Shown: positions 1-10,686, counted from the first letter of the stretch. The stretch: 64,000 nt of DNA from Lentisphaera profundi (GCF_028728065.1 NZ_CP117811.1:496001-560000), one strand, 5' to 3'. Notes: generated from the sequence alone by a model not told the origin. Translations and numbers: made by a program.

Positions 1-587
1 GCTTGCGCTTTTTTAGCATTTACAAGAATCATTTCAGCAAATTTAACTGGCTTATTTTTACAGAGATTATGCAAAAGGATTTTCTTTTTACCTGCTACAC
101 AACCATAGAGGTTTTTACATGCACCGGTAAAGTGCATTTGCTGGTGGACTTTTAATTTTGGTAGATTGATTAGTATATCCCATTCACTAAGTTCCTTACA
201 GATACTTAAGTTTTTGTAGCTGCTTTGTCCTGTTGAGTCTTCATATTGTTGGTTATTAGTGAACTCTACTATTTCGATTCCCTTATCGAGTACCTCGTCA
301 TGAACTAGGTGAGCTTTAAGAGCTTTTTTACATGATCCGAAAGCAGGGGAATCTCCAATGCCTACTCTGTGGCCATGCTTTAGGAAAATCTCTGCGATAG
401 CCATATAAAACTCAGGATGTGTGCATGAGGGGTCGTCTTTTGGGGAGGGCATAACAAAGTTGGGCTTTAGAAGTATAGAGCAGTTAGCAGGTATACGAGT
501 GAAGAAATCACAATGATCGAATTGCGCTTCGATCTCTCGAGAGATTAAGGCACGATCATATTTATTAACTGTTAGGACTTCAATCAT
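1..587 (-). CDS. DUF362 domain protein, N-terminal part (runs off the window)
   Basis: An open frame runs from an ATG at 587 leftward past the window edge, so only about 195 N-terminal residues are visible. The protein has the DUF362 pattern. A LKPNF motif near residue 41 is followed by a glycine-rich segment with GDSPAFGS. Further on come NLPKLKVH and then FTGACKNLYGCVAG. Members of this family often carry ferredoxin-like clusters towards the C-terminus, which cannot be seen here. Their biochemical role is unknown. An ATG at 600 is followed at once by an in-frame stop, so 587 is the first usable start. The divergent or convergent partner to the left is unknown. Family assignment is firm and no function can be given. 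Confidence 0.75.
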   Translation of the reverse strand, partial: MIEVLTVNKYDRALISREIEAQFDHCDFFTRIPANCSILLKPNFVMPSPKDDPSCTHPEFYMAIAEIFLKHGHRVGIGDSPAFGSCKKALKAHLVHDEVLDKGIEIVEFTNNQQYEDSTGQSSYKNLSICKELSEWDILINLPKLKVHQQMHFTGACKNLYGCVAGKKKILLHNLCKNKPVKFAEMILVNAKKAQ

Positions 588-674
588 ATTTTTGGCTCAT
601 GTTTATTGAGACACAATAGCTCATTGATTCAGAAATCAATATAGTTTTAAATAATTGAAAATACTTTTCTTGAT

Positions 675-2366
675 TTACTTACTTATTGAGTTTTCTTTTT
701 GAAAGGAAGCCTGAAGTTCTTTTGCATGTTCAAAGACTAAGGATCCGCTACTTTTTCCGCCTAGCATTCTGCCTATTTCTTGTGTTTTTTCATCTGTGTT
801 TAATGAGCTTATACTACTAATGCTTCGTTTATTAACTTCATGTTTTTCAACTCTGAAGTGATGATGTCCCGCTGCGGCTACTTGAGGGAGGTGAGTAACG
901 CAAAATAGTTGTCTGTTTTTACCTAGTGTGTTTAGCTTTTGAGCTACTTTGGAGGCAGTAATGCCACCAATATTGGCATCGATTTCATCAAAAATCAGTA
1001 TGGGGATTGAATCAACCGTTGCTAAAATACTTTTTACTGCGAGCATGACCCGGGAGATTTCTCCACTCGAAGCAATATCACTCAATAGTTTGGCAGGTTC
1101 TCCCTTGTTAGGGGAGAATCGGAATTCGACTGAGTCAATCCCTTTGGCCGAGGCTTTGTTTTCCTTGATTTGGATATTGAATTCAGAATTGAGGAATTCG
1201 AGTTCGGTGAGTTCATGGGAAATGTCTTTCGCAAGTGTACCGGCGGCTTTTTTTCGAAGGTGAGTGATTTTTTTTGCGGTTTTGAAGTACTGCTCTTTGG
1301 CGACCGCAATGTCATCGTCAAGCTTTTGATACTCGGAATCAAAATTATCCGCGAGGGAAATCTTATCTGATATTTCAGTTAAATACCTTAAAACATCATC
1401 GAGCTCAGTTCCATACTTCCGTTTAATAGAATTATAAGTCTGCATCCGTTGTTCTAAAAATTGCAGTTCATTAGGGTCTAAAAGTATGTGGCTAGAATAG
1501 CTTTGAAAATCCATATCCAAATCGCATAACTCGGCTAAAAGAGATTCGAGTCGTTGGGCGAATTCAAGTGCGTGTTCAGCGTCAAGACGAGCTAGGTCCT
1601 GTGCTTTATGCAAAGAGCTTCTTAAAGAGCTAATGATCCCATTGTCGTCGTTGTTATCTAATGTTAGGGTGAGCTGTTGAATGAGTTCAAGTCGTTCTTG
1701 TCCAGACGCGGCAGTAGCATATTTGTCGTAGAGTTCACTTTCTTCTTCACGATTCAGTTTGGCTTCAATGATTTCGTTTTGCTGATAGCGCAAGATATCG
1801 AGCTCTCCCTGAGAAGGGAACTTTTTAGCCATTTCTTCTTTTTTGTACTCTAAGTTTTTCCATTTTTCAAAAGCTAATTTGGTTTGGTCGAGTTCTTTTT
1901 TTGCGCCCATAAATCGATCGAGAATAGCAAGTTGTTGTGAGCCGTCTGCTAAGCTATGCTGTTCACCAGCAGAGAAGATATCAATAAATTGCTCGCCAAT
2001 TCTTTTGAGGACCTGAAGAGGGACAGGGCTTGAGTTAATAAAGTTTCTACTACTACTGTGAGTGATCACTCGGCGCAGGAGCAGTTCGTTGTCCTCGCCA
2101 GGATCAATTTCTTGCTCTTCTAAAATAGCTGTGATATTCTTTTGTAGCGTATCAGGAACTTTGAGAATGGCACTTAATTCGGCTTTTTTTTCACCGCTAC
2201 GGATAATGCTTTTTTCAGCTCTTTGGCCCATTAGCAATCTCATCGAGCCCATGATTACAGATTTACCGGCACCAGTTTCGCCAGTGATGATGTTAAGGCC
2301 TTGATCGAAATCGATCTCTTGATGTTCGACGAGAGCAATATTTTTAATGTAGAGATTTTTTAGCAT
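675..2366 (-). CDS. recN: DNA repair protein RecN
   Basis: RecN is an SMC-like ATPase that acts at DNA double-strand breaks in recombinational repair. The Walker A motif GETGAGKS lies at residues 29-36. The N-terminus (MLKNLYIKNIALVE) is typical of the family, and the middle is a long coiled-coil region. The C-terminal ATPase half has the ABC signature region (SSGEISRVMLA) and Walker B with ILIFDEID. The length of 563 residues is normal. An in-frame ATG exists 36 bases upstream at 2402, but family alignments begin at the methionine chosen here. Neither start has an obvious Shine-Dalgarno. The gene reads away from the lipoprotein pair to its right, so the 2403-2548 gap should hold divergent promoters. 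Confidence 0.93.
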   Translation of the reverse strand: MLKNLYIKNIALVEHQEIDFDQGLNIITGETGAGKSVIMGSMRLLMGQRAEKSIIRSGEKKAELSAILKVPDTLQKNITAILEEQEIDPGEDNELLLRRVITHSSSRNFINSSPVPLQVLKRIGEQFIDIFSAGEQHSLADGSQQLAILDRFMGAKKELDQTKLAFEKWKNLEYKKEEMAKKFPSQGELDILRYQQNEIIEAKLNREEESELYDKYATAASGQERLELIQQLTLTLDNNDDNGIISSLRSSLHKAQDLARLDAEHALEFAQRLESLLAELCDLDMDFQSYSSHILLDPNELQFLEQRMQTYNSIKRKYGTELDDVLRYLTEISDKISLADNFDSEYQKLDDDIAVAKEQYFKTAKKITHLRKKAAGTLAKDISHELTELEFLNSEFNIQIKENKASAKGIDSVEFRFSPNKGEPAKLLSDIASSGEISRVMLAVKSILATVDSIPILIFDEIDANIGGITASKVAQKLNTLGKNRQLFCVTHLPQVAAAGHHHFRVEKHEVNKRSISSISSLNTDEKTQEIGRMLGGKSSGSLVFEHAKELQASFQKENSISK

Positions 2367-2548
2367 GAGTTTAGCAATGGGCTTAAAATTTATAATAGTC
2401 ATTGACTATAATTGATTGACGGAGTTTTGAAAAGAATAAAAGGCTGTGTATTTCTCATGTTTTTCTGTTAACTCAATAGAGAAAGCAGTTGTTTTAAATT
2501 TATGAGTGGACTATTTTTAGTTACTTAAAAATTAAAAGGGAAGAGATT

Positions 2549-3142
2549 ATGAAGTTATATGCCTTAATTCTAGTCGGAGTATTACTTGCGTCGTGTGGTC
2601 CTAAGACCAAAGATGTCAATATGAATGATGATAGATCAGATGCTGTGATGGCTCTCGATCATCGTGATTTTACTAAAGCCGCAGATACAATGATAAAATC
2701 ATTACTTAATTCTAAAGCTTTTGATAAAGCAGATGGCTCGCGTTTTGTCGTTGCTTTAAGTACGGTAAAAAATGATACAATGCAACGTATTGATACATCG
2801 CAACTAACCGCAAAAATCCGTAGAGATTTACTTAATTCAGGTAAATTTGTTATGACTACCGCAGTGGGTACTCAACAAGATAATATGAATACCGAAGCAC
2901 GTAAGTTGCGTCAGTCAGCAGAATTTAATCAAGCAACTGTACAAGAGCAAGGTCAGCTTGTAGCACCTGACTTGAGTTTAGCAGGCAAGATTTTTCAACG
3001 CAATATAAAGTTGGATAACGGCGATCAGCAAGTTGAGTATTATTTCACTTTAATGATGACTGAATTAAAAACTGGTTTAGCTCTATGGGAAGATGAAGTG
3101 ACCATGGGTAAAAGAGGCAGTGGCAAGTCGGCAACTTGGTAA
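2549..3142 (+). CDS. lpoB: LpoB-like penicillin-binding protein activator lipoprotein
   Basis: The 197-residue protein starts with a lipoprotein signal ending in a lipobox L-A-S-C, with Cys16 as the lipid-modified residue. The body matches the LpoB family: an N-terminal linker, then a stretch around VVALSTVKNDTMQRIDTSQLTAKIRRDLLNSG that corresponds to the VDSVNNRT region of E. coli LpoB. In E. coli, LpoB is an outer-membrane lipoprotein that stimulates the peptidoglycan synthase PBP1B. Here the linker is short and no PBP gene is in view. The next gene encodes a COG3014-like lipoprotein, a frequent neighbour of LpoB in other bacteria, which supports the call. Start codon ATG follows a purine-rich GGAAGAG. 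Confidence 0.75.
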   Translation: MKLYALILVGVLLASCGPKTKDVNMNDDRSDAVMALDHRDFTKAADTMIKSLLNSKAFDKADGSRFVVALSTVKNDTMQRIDTSQLTAKIRRDLLNSGKFVMTTAVGTQQDNMNTEARKLRQSAEFNQATVQEQGQLVAPDLSLAGKIFQRNIKLDNGDQQVEYYFTLMMTELKTGLALWEDEVTMGKRGSGKSATW

Positions 3143-3150
3143 GATATTTT

Positions 3151-3190
3151 AAGGAGAGCTGTGTTTAAGACAGCTTTTATTTTTAAATGA
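3151..3190 (+). promoter_or_regulatory. Shine-Dalgarno separated from the start codon by a hairpin, with an overlapping 9-codon ORF
   Basis: AAGGAG lies at 3151-3156, 30 bases upstream of the ATG at 3187. Between them a six-base-pair hairpin (AGCTGT at 3157-3162 with ACAGCT at 3170-3175) could loop out 19 bases and leave 11 bases between AAGGAG and the ATG. The same Shine-Dalgarno also precedes a GTG at 3161 that opens a nine-codon ORF. That ORF's TGA (3188-3190) overlaps the ATG. Either arrangement would tie translation of the downstream lipoprotein to this site. The hairpin followed by TTTATTTTT could instead be a weak terminator after lpoB. Confidence 0.4.
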
Positions 3191-4467
3191 AAAAAATATT
3201 TTATTTTTTAAGTCTGCTATTTTTTCTCACCGGATGTATGAGTGGTAAGCTCGATAAGTTTGATGAAGAAATGGCAGATGGCAAGTACGTCGATGCAAAG
3301 GACTTTGCCTTGAAAGAAAAAAAAGATCTTTTGTGGACTCTGCAAGCGGCCGCGGCTACCAGCGCAGCAGGTGAATTTGAAGAAAGTAATGCGCTTTTCG
3401 ATAAAGCAGAAGAGATGTTTATTGCGGCTCGTAGGACTAGTGGCGCAGCGGATAAAGTGGGCACGCTGTCAAGCTTATTAGTTAATGATAATGTGATAGC
3501 ATATAAGGGAGAGGTATACGACGGTATTTTAATTAATACCTACAAAGCCTTAAATTTCATGTTCCTAAAGCAGTGGGATTTAGCGCGAGTTGAACTGAAT
3601 CGCGCTTATGATCGTCAGCGTCGTGCGACGGATTTCTACGCTAAAGAAATCTTAGAGCAAGAGGAGAAGGCAAGTAAGAGTGGCTTTAGTGTCAATGTAT
3701 CCGAGATGATGAGTAGCCCAGACATTAAAAAACTGAGTGGATTAGAAGCCTATGCAGATTATGTAAATCCCATGGTTAATTTGATGGAAGTACTTTATTT
3801 GAAGTACCAGGGTGATGCAGGAGACTCTGAGCGTTTGCGACAAACGCAAAATCGGCTTTTAGCGATGACTCAATCAAAGCATTTGCAAAAAGATTTATCC
3901 TTGAGCCAGGATTGGACTTGGGTGATTATTGAGAATGGGCAAATGCCACGAAGAGTTGAGTGGCGAATAGATTTCCCCATAGGAGTGTTCTCGGGTCTTA
4001 TCAAAGAGCTAGATAATTTATCAATTGTGAGTGTTGCTATTCCCAAGTTAAAAGATATCCCTGCGACTTATAATCAATTTGTAGTTAATGGTGAAAATGT
4101 GGATATGATTTCTGATATGGATAAAATTATTCACGCAGAATATAGTCGTGCTTTACCGACGATAATAACAAAAGCTCTAGTATCAACAGCTATAAAGACA
4201 ATAGCTCAGTATCGGATTGGGCAAGCAAAAGGTCATACAACGGCGTTTTTTGTTGGGCTACTTCAGGCGGTGTCAACTCAAGCAGATATCCGCTCGTGGT
4301 CAGCTCTTCCTAAAAATTATCATTTGGCTATTGTTCCCAGTGGAAGTATCGCCTTGACTAGTAGAGGGGGTCATTTAGGGAAGGTGGAAACAAAAGGAAA
4401 TTCAATGCTATACTTTAAAGTCTCTCGAAGCGGTGTAGTGAGTTCTCAGGTCTTAGTCTTAGATTGA
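3187..4467 (+). CDS. COG3014-like outer lipoprotein
   Basis: The 426-residue protein has a lipoprotein signal with lipobox L-T-G-C, Cys17. The mature N-terminal part is helical and TPR-like, with segments such as AAATSAAGEFEESNALFDKA and a following ALNFMFLKQWDLARVELNRA. This resembles the COG3014 family of uncharacterised lipoproteins often found next to lpoB. The C-terminal half looks beta-rich. It is probably anchored in the outer membrane facing the periplasm and functions with the LpoB-like protein, but this is inferred from gene order only. Its 3' end overlaps the 3' end of the convergent glycosyltransferase gene by 22 bases. Confidence 0.65.
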   Translation: MKKIFYFLSLLFFLTGCMSGKLDKFDEEMADGKYVDAKDFALKEKKDLLWTLQAAAATSAAGEFEESNALFDKAEEMFIAARRTSGAADKVGTLSSLLVNDNVIAYKGEVYDGILINTYKALNFMFLKQWDLARVELNRAYDRQRRATDFYAKEILEQEEKASKSGFSVNVSEMMSSPDIKKLSGLEAYADYVNPMVNLMEVLYLKYQGDAGDSERLRQTQNRLLAMTQSKHLQKDLSLSQDWTWVIIENGQMPRRVEWRIDFPIGVFSGLIKELDNLSIVSVAIPKLKDIPATYNQFVVNGENVDMISDMDKIIHAEYSRALPTIITKALVSTAIKTIAQYRIGQAKGHTTAFFVGLLQAVSTQADIRSWSALPKNYHLAIVPSGSIALTSRGGHLGKVETKGNSMLYFKVSRSGVVSSQVLVLD

Positions 4468-5681
4468 TTTTTAGCTTCAATCCACAAAGACATAAATTTA
4501 CTGCTACGATTGCTATTGTAGTTTAATACTTTCCCCATGAAATTTTCAGAGCGATGCTTGGATAAATTGTCATTCAGCGTGTGAATGACATTATTAAAAG
4601 CATCCTGGTGTTCACTAAAAAGAAATCGTTTGGATAAAATTTTGGGACATTGTTGCTGATGTTTTTCCCATAGTTCTTGCGTACTATAAATTTCAATTGC
4701 GGCCTGCGCAAATTCCTCGGGTGAATTTGAGATATGGCCAGGCCATTCTAAGTCGCCATGCATGCCTTCGGCACCAATAGACGTGGTGATACTTGGCGTG
4801 CCGCATTGCATGGCTTCCAGTAATTTACCTTTGAGGCCAGCACCAAAACGTAGTGGGGCGAGACATAATCGTGCATCGCTCATAACTTCTTTGGAGTCCT
4901 CCGCTTTCCCTAAAACGAGAAACCCCTCACTTTCATTATGGAGTTGCAGAGCTTTTTGTGGCGTATAGGCACCGTAGATTTTCATGTTGGCATCAGGCAG
5001 TTGCTTACGTATGAGTGGCCAAATTTCTTCTTTTAAATAGCGTACGGCATCCCAGTTTGGTTTATGAAGGAAATTGCCAATACTCATGAAATCTCTTCGT
5101 TGTTCAAATTGTTTATTGGGACTAGAGATTGTTTTCAGCAGGAAGGGTAAGTAAAAAATGATGTGTGGAGGTACAGCAAACACTCTATGCAGTAAATCTA
5201 TTTCGTATTCAGAGATGATTAAACTTAAATCGCACCTCATGATGGCAGCGATTTCTCTGATACTATGTTCTGTATTTAAAAGGTCCATTTCGGTAAATTC
5301 ACTTTTGTTCTTTAAGGCAAATTCCCTGCCGTAGCGTAAGCAATGGAGGTCTTCGGTATCTAGGGTTTTAATGGCGTTAGGGCAATTTTCATCTACTCTC
5401 CAAGAATATTGCTCTTCGGTCATGAACCTATCGAACATGACAAGCTCAGGTGCTAAGTCTTTTAATGTTTCATCAAAACTAGAGGAGTTAAGTTTAATCT
5501 GTATTTGCTTAATATTATATTCTTGAAAATCTATAGAGTTTTCGCTGAGATTAGCATGGCTAGCAAAGATGATCTGATAATTTAAATCTTGGAGGAGTGC
5601 AATGATCTGAAGCATTCGGTGGCCTGCTGCCGATGAATTGGGCTCGGGCCAAACAGAACCAATGATTAATGCAGTTTTCAT
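4446..5681 (-). CDS. Glycosyltransferase, GT-B fold (group 1 type)
   Basis: The 411-residue protein begins MKTALIIGSVWPEPNSSAAGHRM, a typical donor-free N-terminal Rossmann half of a GT-B enzyme. The C-terminal half is a glycosyltransferase group 1 domain: SIGNFLHKPNWDAVRYL opens it, then APLRFGAGLKGKLLEAMQCG with the E-x7-E-like sugar-nucleotide site, and TTSIGAEGM. Donor and acceptor cannot be inferred. An in-frame start 15 bases upstream exists, but the ATG at 5681 overlaps the stop of the channel gene as CTATGA, so translational coupling is likely. The enzyme is presumably cytoplasmic or peripheral to the membrane. Its 3' end runs 22 bases into the convergent lipoprotein gene. Confidence 0.8.
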   Translation of the reverse strand: MKTALIIGSVWPEPNSSAAGHRMLQIIALLQDLNYQIIFASHANLSENSIDFQEYNIKQIQIKLNSSSFDETLKDLAPELVMFDRFMTEEQYSWRVDENCPNAIKTLDTEDLHCLRYGREFALKNKSEFTEMDLLNTEHSIREIAAIMRCDLSLIISEYEIDLLHRVFAVPPHIIFYLPFLLKTISSPNKQFEQRRDFMSIGNFLHKPNWDAVRYLKEEIWPLIRKQLPDANMKIYGAYTPQKALQLHNESEGFLVLGKAEDSKEVMSDARLCLAPLRFGAGLKGKLLEAMQCGTPSITTSIGAEGMHGDLEWPGHISNSPEEFAQAAIEIYSTQELWEKHQQQCPKILSKRFLFSEHQDAFNNVIHTLNDNLSKHRSENFMGKVLNYNSNRSSKFMSLWIEAKNQSKTKT

Positions 5682-6493
5682 AGTTTCTCGCCACAAACTT
5701 TACAGTGTATCGCATCATTTTCATGTGAGTGATGGGCACAGGAAGGACATGAGGTAGTATTATTAAATTGATTTTTTACTGCCTGAGTTAATTCAGAAGT
5801 AATGATGCCGCTAGGGACAGCGATGATGGCATAGCCGAGAAGCATGACAATAGCAGCGATGAAACGCCCTAGTCCGGTGATAGGAGCCATGTCACCATAG
5901 CCGACGGTAGTGATAGTGACGATAGCCCAATAAATACTATGAGGGATGCTTTTGAAAACGGGGTTGGAAGAGCTCTCTACAATATACATAATAGAGCCAA
6001 GGATGGTGACTAGGACGATGACGGTACAGAAAAAAACAAAAATCTTACGTTTGCTAGCGTGTAAGGCACTTATTAGAATGCTGGCTTCTTTTAAGTACTG
6101 AGCAAGTTTTAAAATCCGAAAAATCCTTAATACACGAAATAGTCTGACGATAGCAAGGTAATGGCCTTGGCCGGTGACGAATAAGCCTAGGTATGTGGGC
6201 AAGATAGAGAGTAGGTCGATGATTCCCAAGAAACTAAAAATGTAAGAGCGAGAGCGTTTAATCGAAATGATGCGTAAAATATATTCAATAGTGAAAGTAA
6301 CAGTGAAAGCCCATTCAACTTTGTAAAGAAGGTCGCCGTGACTCGCGTTAATAGAAGGGATACTATCAAGCATGATAGCAATAACTGAGATGATGATACT
6401 GGCGATTAAAGCAAGGTCAAAAAGTTTTCCTGCCGGAGTATCTGCTTCGTATATGATTTCGTGTACTTTTTCTTGCCAGGCTTGTCGTTCCAT
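5678..6493 (-). CDS. Voltage-gated potassium channel with C-terminal zinc ribbon
   Basis: A 271-residue six-transmembrane channel subunit. S1-S3 hydrophobic segments occupy roughly residues 24-105. S4 carries regularly spaced arginines (R117, R120, R123, R126). The pore loop has the K+ selectivity filter TVGYGD at 196-201, followed by S6. After S6 the protein ends in a small zinc-ribbon knuckle pair, CPSC at 249-252 and CKVC at 264-267, instead of the ligand-binding domains usual in bacterial Kv channels. The inner-membrane protein should conduct K+ in response to voltage. The zinc ribbon may help tetramer assembly or sense metal or redox state, which is inference. The downstream glycosyltransferase start overlaps its stop. 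Confidence 0.9.
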   Translation of the reverse strand: MERQAWQEKVHEIIYEADTPAGKLFDLALIASIIISVIAIMLDSIPSINASHGDLLYKVEWAFTVTFTIEYILRIISIKRSRSYIFSFLGIIDLLSILPTYLGLFVTGQGHYLAIVRLFRVLRIFRILKLAQYLKEASILISALHASKRKIFVFFCTVIVLVTILGSIMYIVESSSNPVFKSIPHSIYWAIVTITTVGYGDMAPITGLGRFIAAIVMLLGYAIIAVPSGIITSELTQAVKNQFNNTTSCPSCAHHSHENDAIHCKVCGEKL

Positions 6494-6560
6494 TAGTGAT
6501 TACCTTTAGGTTCTATCTTGGAGTAGCGTTCAATATAGAGGGAGTCTTTACTATTTAAAC

Positions 6561-6597
6561 AAAAAAAATCTCTAGTGAGCTCACTAGAGATTTTTTT
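6561..6597 (-). terminator. Bidirectional Rho-independent terminator after pyk
   Basis: A perfect 22-base palindrome at 6569-6590 (arm TCTCTAGTGAG) is flanked by A8 on its left and T7 on its right. On the minus strand the arm is followed by an eight-U tract, so it should end pyk transcription before the channel gene. Confidence 0.85.
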
Positions 6598-6623
6598 GTA
6601 GGTAAAACCTTTAGAAAAAAGGC

Positions 6624-8081
6624 TTAGTTACCTCTTTTGCTTAAAAGCATACTGTCCTTACCAATAGTGTGTAGTTTGATAAGGTTGGTGTTACTAGACT
6701 TATCAAATGGTAAAGCTGCTGCAAGGATAACTTGATCGCCATTATCTAAGAATGGATGACGGTCTAGCGCTTCTTCCATTTGTGTTAGAGTACTTTCGTC
6801 ATAAGTTAAGTTTTTAAGCGGCATTGGAACAACTGCTTGGATGAGTGATAACTTACGGAGAACGTTGTTTTCGTGTGAAGCAAATGCGAAAATAGGGCAA
6901 GCTGGACGGAGGCGTGCAATTCTGATAGCAGTTTTACCTGTATTAGTAATACAGATAATACCTTTTATGTCGAGCGTCTCAGATAGGTCGACGATAGATT
7001 TGCAGAGAGCATCAACATCGTTGCGAATTTTCGGTTGCTCATATCCGATCATGCCAGCTTTATTCATGAAAGTGGATTGTACTTCACGAATGATTTTAGT
7101 CATCATTTGTACGGATTCAATTGGATAAGAGCCGCTAGCAGTTTCTCCAGAGAGCATAATTGCAGAAGCACCATCAAGTACAGCGTTAGCAACATCAGAC
7201 GCTTCAGCACGAGTTGGACGAGGATTGCGGATCATTGAGTCGAGCATTTGTGTTGCAACGATACAAGGTTTGCCTTGCTCGATACATTTACGAATCATAG
7301 TTTTTTGTGCAATCGGAACTTGTTCAGCAGGGATCTCTACACCTAGATCGCCACGAGCAACCATTAATGCGTCAGATTTTTCAATGATCGCATCAATATC
7401 TACAAGTGCAGAAGGCTTTTCGATTTTAGAGATAACTGGTTTTCTTTGTCCGAGTTTATCCATGGCAGCATGGATAATATCTAGGTCTTCACCTTTGCGA
7501 ACAAAAGAAAGTGCAACGAAATCAATTTCCGGATGCTTAATGATGAATTCAAGATCTCTTTCGTCTTTTTCAGTAAGTGCAGGACTTTGGATATCTGTTT
7601 CAGGAAGGTTAATTCCTTTGTTCGAAGTGAGGTTTCCGCCTACAAGCATTTTACAATAAATGTCATTGCCTTCGATTTTTTCGACAATAGCTTCTAGGAG
7701 ACCATCATCCATAAGGATAGGGTCGCCAACTTTGACTTCATAAGGAAGAGCTTTGAAAACGGTAGAGATGCGACTGCCTTCGCCAATGATCTCGTCAGTA
7801 GTGATAACTAGCTCTTGGCCGGCTTCGAGTTGGATGCCGCCTTCAATAATTTTGCCAGCACGGATTTTTGGTCCTTGTAAATCGCCGAGGATACCAACAG
7901 TGCGTTTTAATTCAGTCGCAGCAGTAATGACTTGATCGATTCTATCTGCATGTTCGTCGTGTGTGCCGTGTGAGAAGTTGAGGCGGAAAACATCGACGCC
8001 TTCATTGATAAGTTCTTTGATTCGGCCTTCAGTAGTTGGTCCTAAAGTTGCAACAATCTTAGTTCGACTAAGTTCTCTCAT
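6624..8081 (-). CDS. pyk: Pyruvate kinase
   Basis: This enzyme converts phosphoenolpyruvate and ADP to pyruvate and ATP, the last step of glycolysis in the cytoplasm. The 485-residue protein starts with RTKIVATLGPTTEG and LNFSHGTHDEHA, contains GDLQGPKIRAG, and has the active-site region VISKIEKPSAL with the catalytic lysine, then MVARGDLGVEIP and MLDSMIRNPRPTRAEASDVANAVLDG. The C-terminal allosteric domain is present. Length is normal for bacterial type I/II enzymes. The ATG at 8081 is preceded by GGAG at a good distance. The gene stands alone, with a strong terminator downstream and the rrn leader region divergent upstream. Confidence 0.97.
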   Translation of the reverse strand: MRELSRTKIVATLGPTTEGRIKELINEGVDVFRLNFSHGTHDEHADRIDQVITAATELKRTVGILGDLQGPKIRAGKIIEGGIQLEAGQELVITTDEIIGEGSRISTVFKALPYEVKVGDPILMDDGLLEAIVEKIEGNDIYCKMLVGGNLTSNKGINLPETDIQSPALTEKDERDLEFIIKHPEIDFVALSFVRKGEDLDIIHAAMDKLGQRKPVISKIEKPSALVDIDAIIEKSDALMVARGDLGVEIPAEQVPIAQKTMIRKCIEQGKPCIVATQMLDSMIRNPRPTRAEASDVANAVLDGASAIMLSGETASGSYPIESVQMMTKIIREVQSTFMNKAGMIGYEQPKIRNDVDALCKSIVDLSETLDIKGIICITNTGKTAIRIARLRPACPIFAFASHENNVLRKLSLIQAVVPMPLKNLTYDESTLTQMEEALDRHPFLDNGDQVILAAALPFDKSSNTNLIKLHTIGKDSMLLSKRGN

Positions 8082-8936
8082 GTATTTCTCCGTGTGTGTT
8101 TATGTATTGATCGTCTTGATTATAATTGTTGAATATTATAATACGACACTGGCTGAGTGCAGTTTATCTTGTTTCTGTGTCACCATGAAATATGATGGAT
8201 TATCACCCTGAGCAGTAATGTTATATATATGGATATAACACAGATGTCTCACTTGAGACAATTTTTTCCGTGTCCAGGGTTTATAAAGTTAGAGGATTGG
8301 ATGTCTGTGTATTGCTCCAAGATAAGATAATTAACGATGACGCTAGCTTATGGTATTTGCTAGGCTCCGTATTTATTATTGAGTAGAATAGGAGGTGTAA
8401 GCCATAAATTGACAGGTCATTATTAGTTGATGATTAGAAATCGTACTTTCATATTAGCTTATAGTCGTGCATGTATGTGATACATTCCAGAAGCTGGGCG
8501 TGACCGTCTAATATAAACTAGAAGTGAGAAACCCTATTTTCGAAGGGAGTATCACTCGCATTCCAGCTGGGTATTGATCCTTTTGAGCAGGAATGCAGCT
8601 TGAGAGCGTATATTTCGAAAAAAGATCTCTCAAGCTTAAAAAGCTGTAAGTGGCTGCCTAGAAGCGCTTAGGTGTGGTATAGAGCAGTTGCTTGCTAGAG
8701 AATCCGTATAAAAAGTAAATAAAAGATAGCAAAGGGCATTGCAGAAAAACGAACTGGGGATATTCTAAGGCCTCGTCAGAAACGACGGGCAAACAACGGG
8801 GCCGAAAGCGAGCTAGTTGAGAGTAAAAAAACGAAGATTTTTGATAGTTGAATTATATGATAGTAACGGGCTCCTAAATCATTTATGATTTAAGAGTTAA
8901 TTTTTTCGAGAGAGAAAACTCAATAGAATAAAAAAA

Positions 8937-8965
<29 letters not shown>
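8082..8965 (+). other. Long non-coding leader of the rrn operon, with several stem-loops
   Basis: No plausible gene lies in these 884 bases. A hairpin with 8-bp arms (TGTTATAT / ATATAACA) lies at 8219-8240. Downstream are stems GCATTCC/GGAATGC (8550-8596 region), a perfect 10-bp stem AGCTTGAGAG at 8597-8606 with CTCTCAAGCT at 8627-8636, and a GC-rich patch at about 8755-8820 that looks like structured RNA. A TTGACA at 8409-8414 is the best -35 candidate I see, but no good -10 follows at the right distance. The region probably holds the rRNA promoters and a long leader transcript. I checked for the conserved cores of RNase P RNA, tmRNA and SRP RNA and saw none. Confidence 0.5.
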
Positions 8966-10559
<1,594 letters not shown>

Positions 10560-10686
10560 CCCGTTACTATCATATAATTCAAATATTGGACCGAGCGACA
10601 GCGCTCAGTCTTCGATATAGATCCTTGAAAGGAAGAAAACAATAGAATGAAAGAGTCAAAGTATAAAGTAAGAAACAATTTATACC

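Noticed and set aside
8409-8440. rrn promoter with TTGACA at 8409
   Set aside because: No acceptable -10 lies 16-18 bases downstream, and it is over 500 bases from the 16S; not listed as a promoter.
8500-8830. Possible RNase P RNA, tmRNA or SRP RNA in the rrn leader
   Set aside because: None of the conserved cores I know for these RNAs can be found on either strand.
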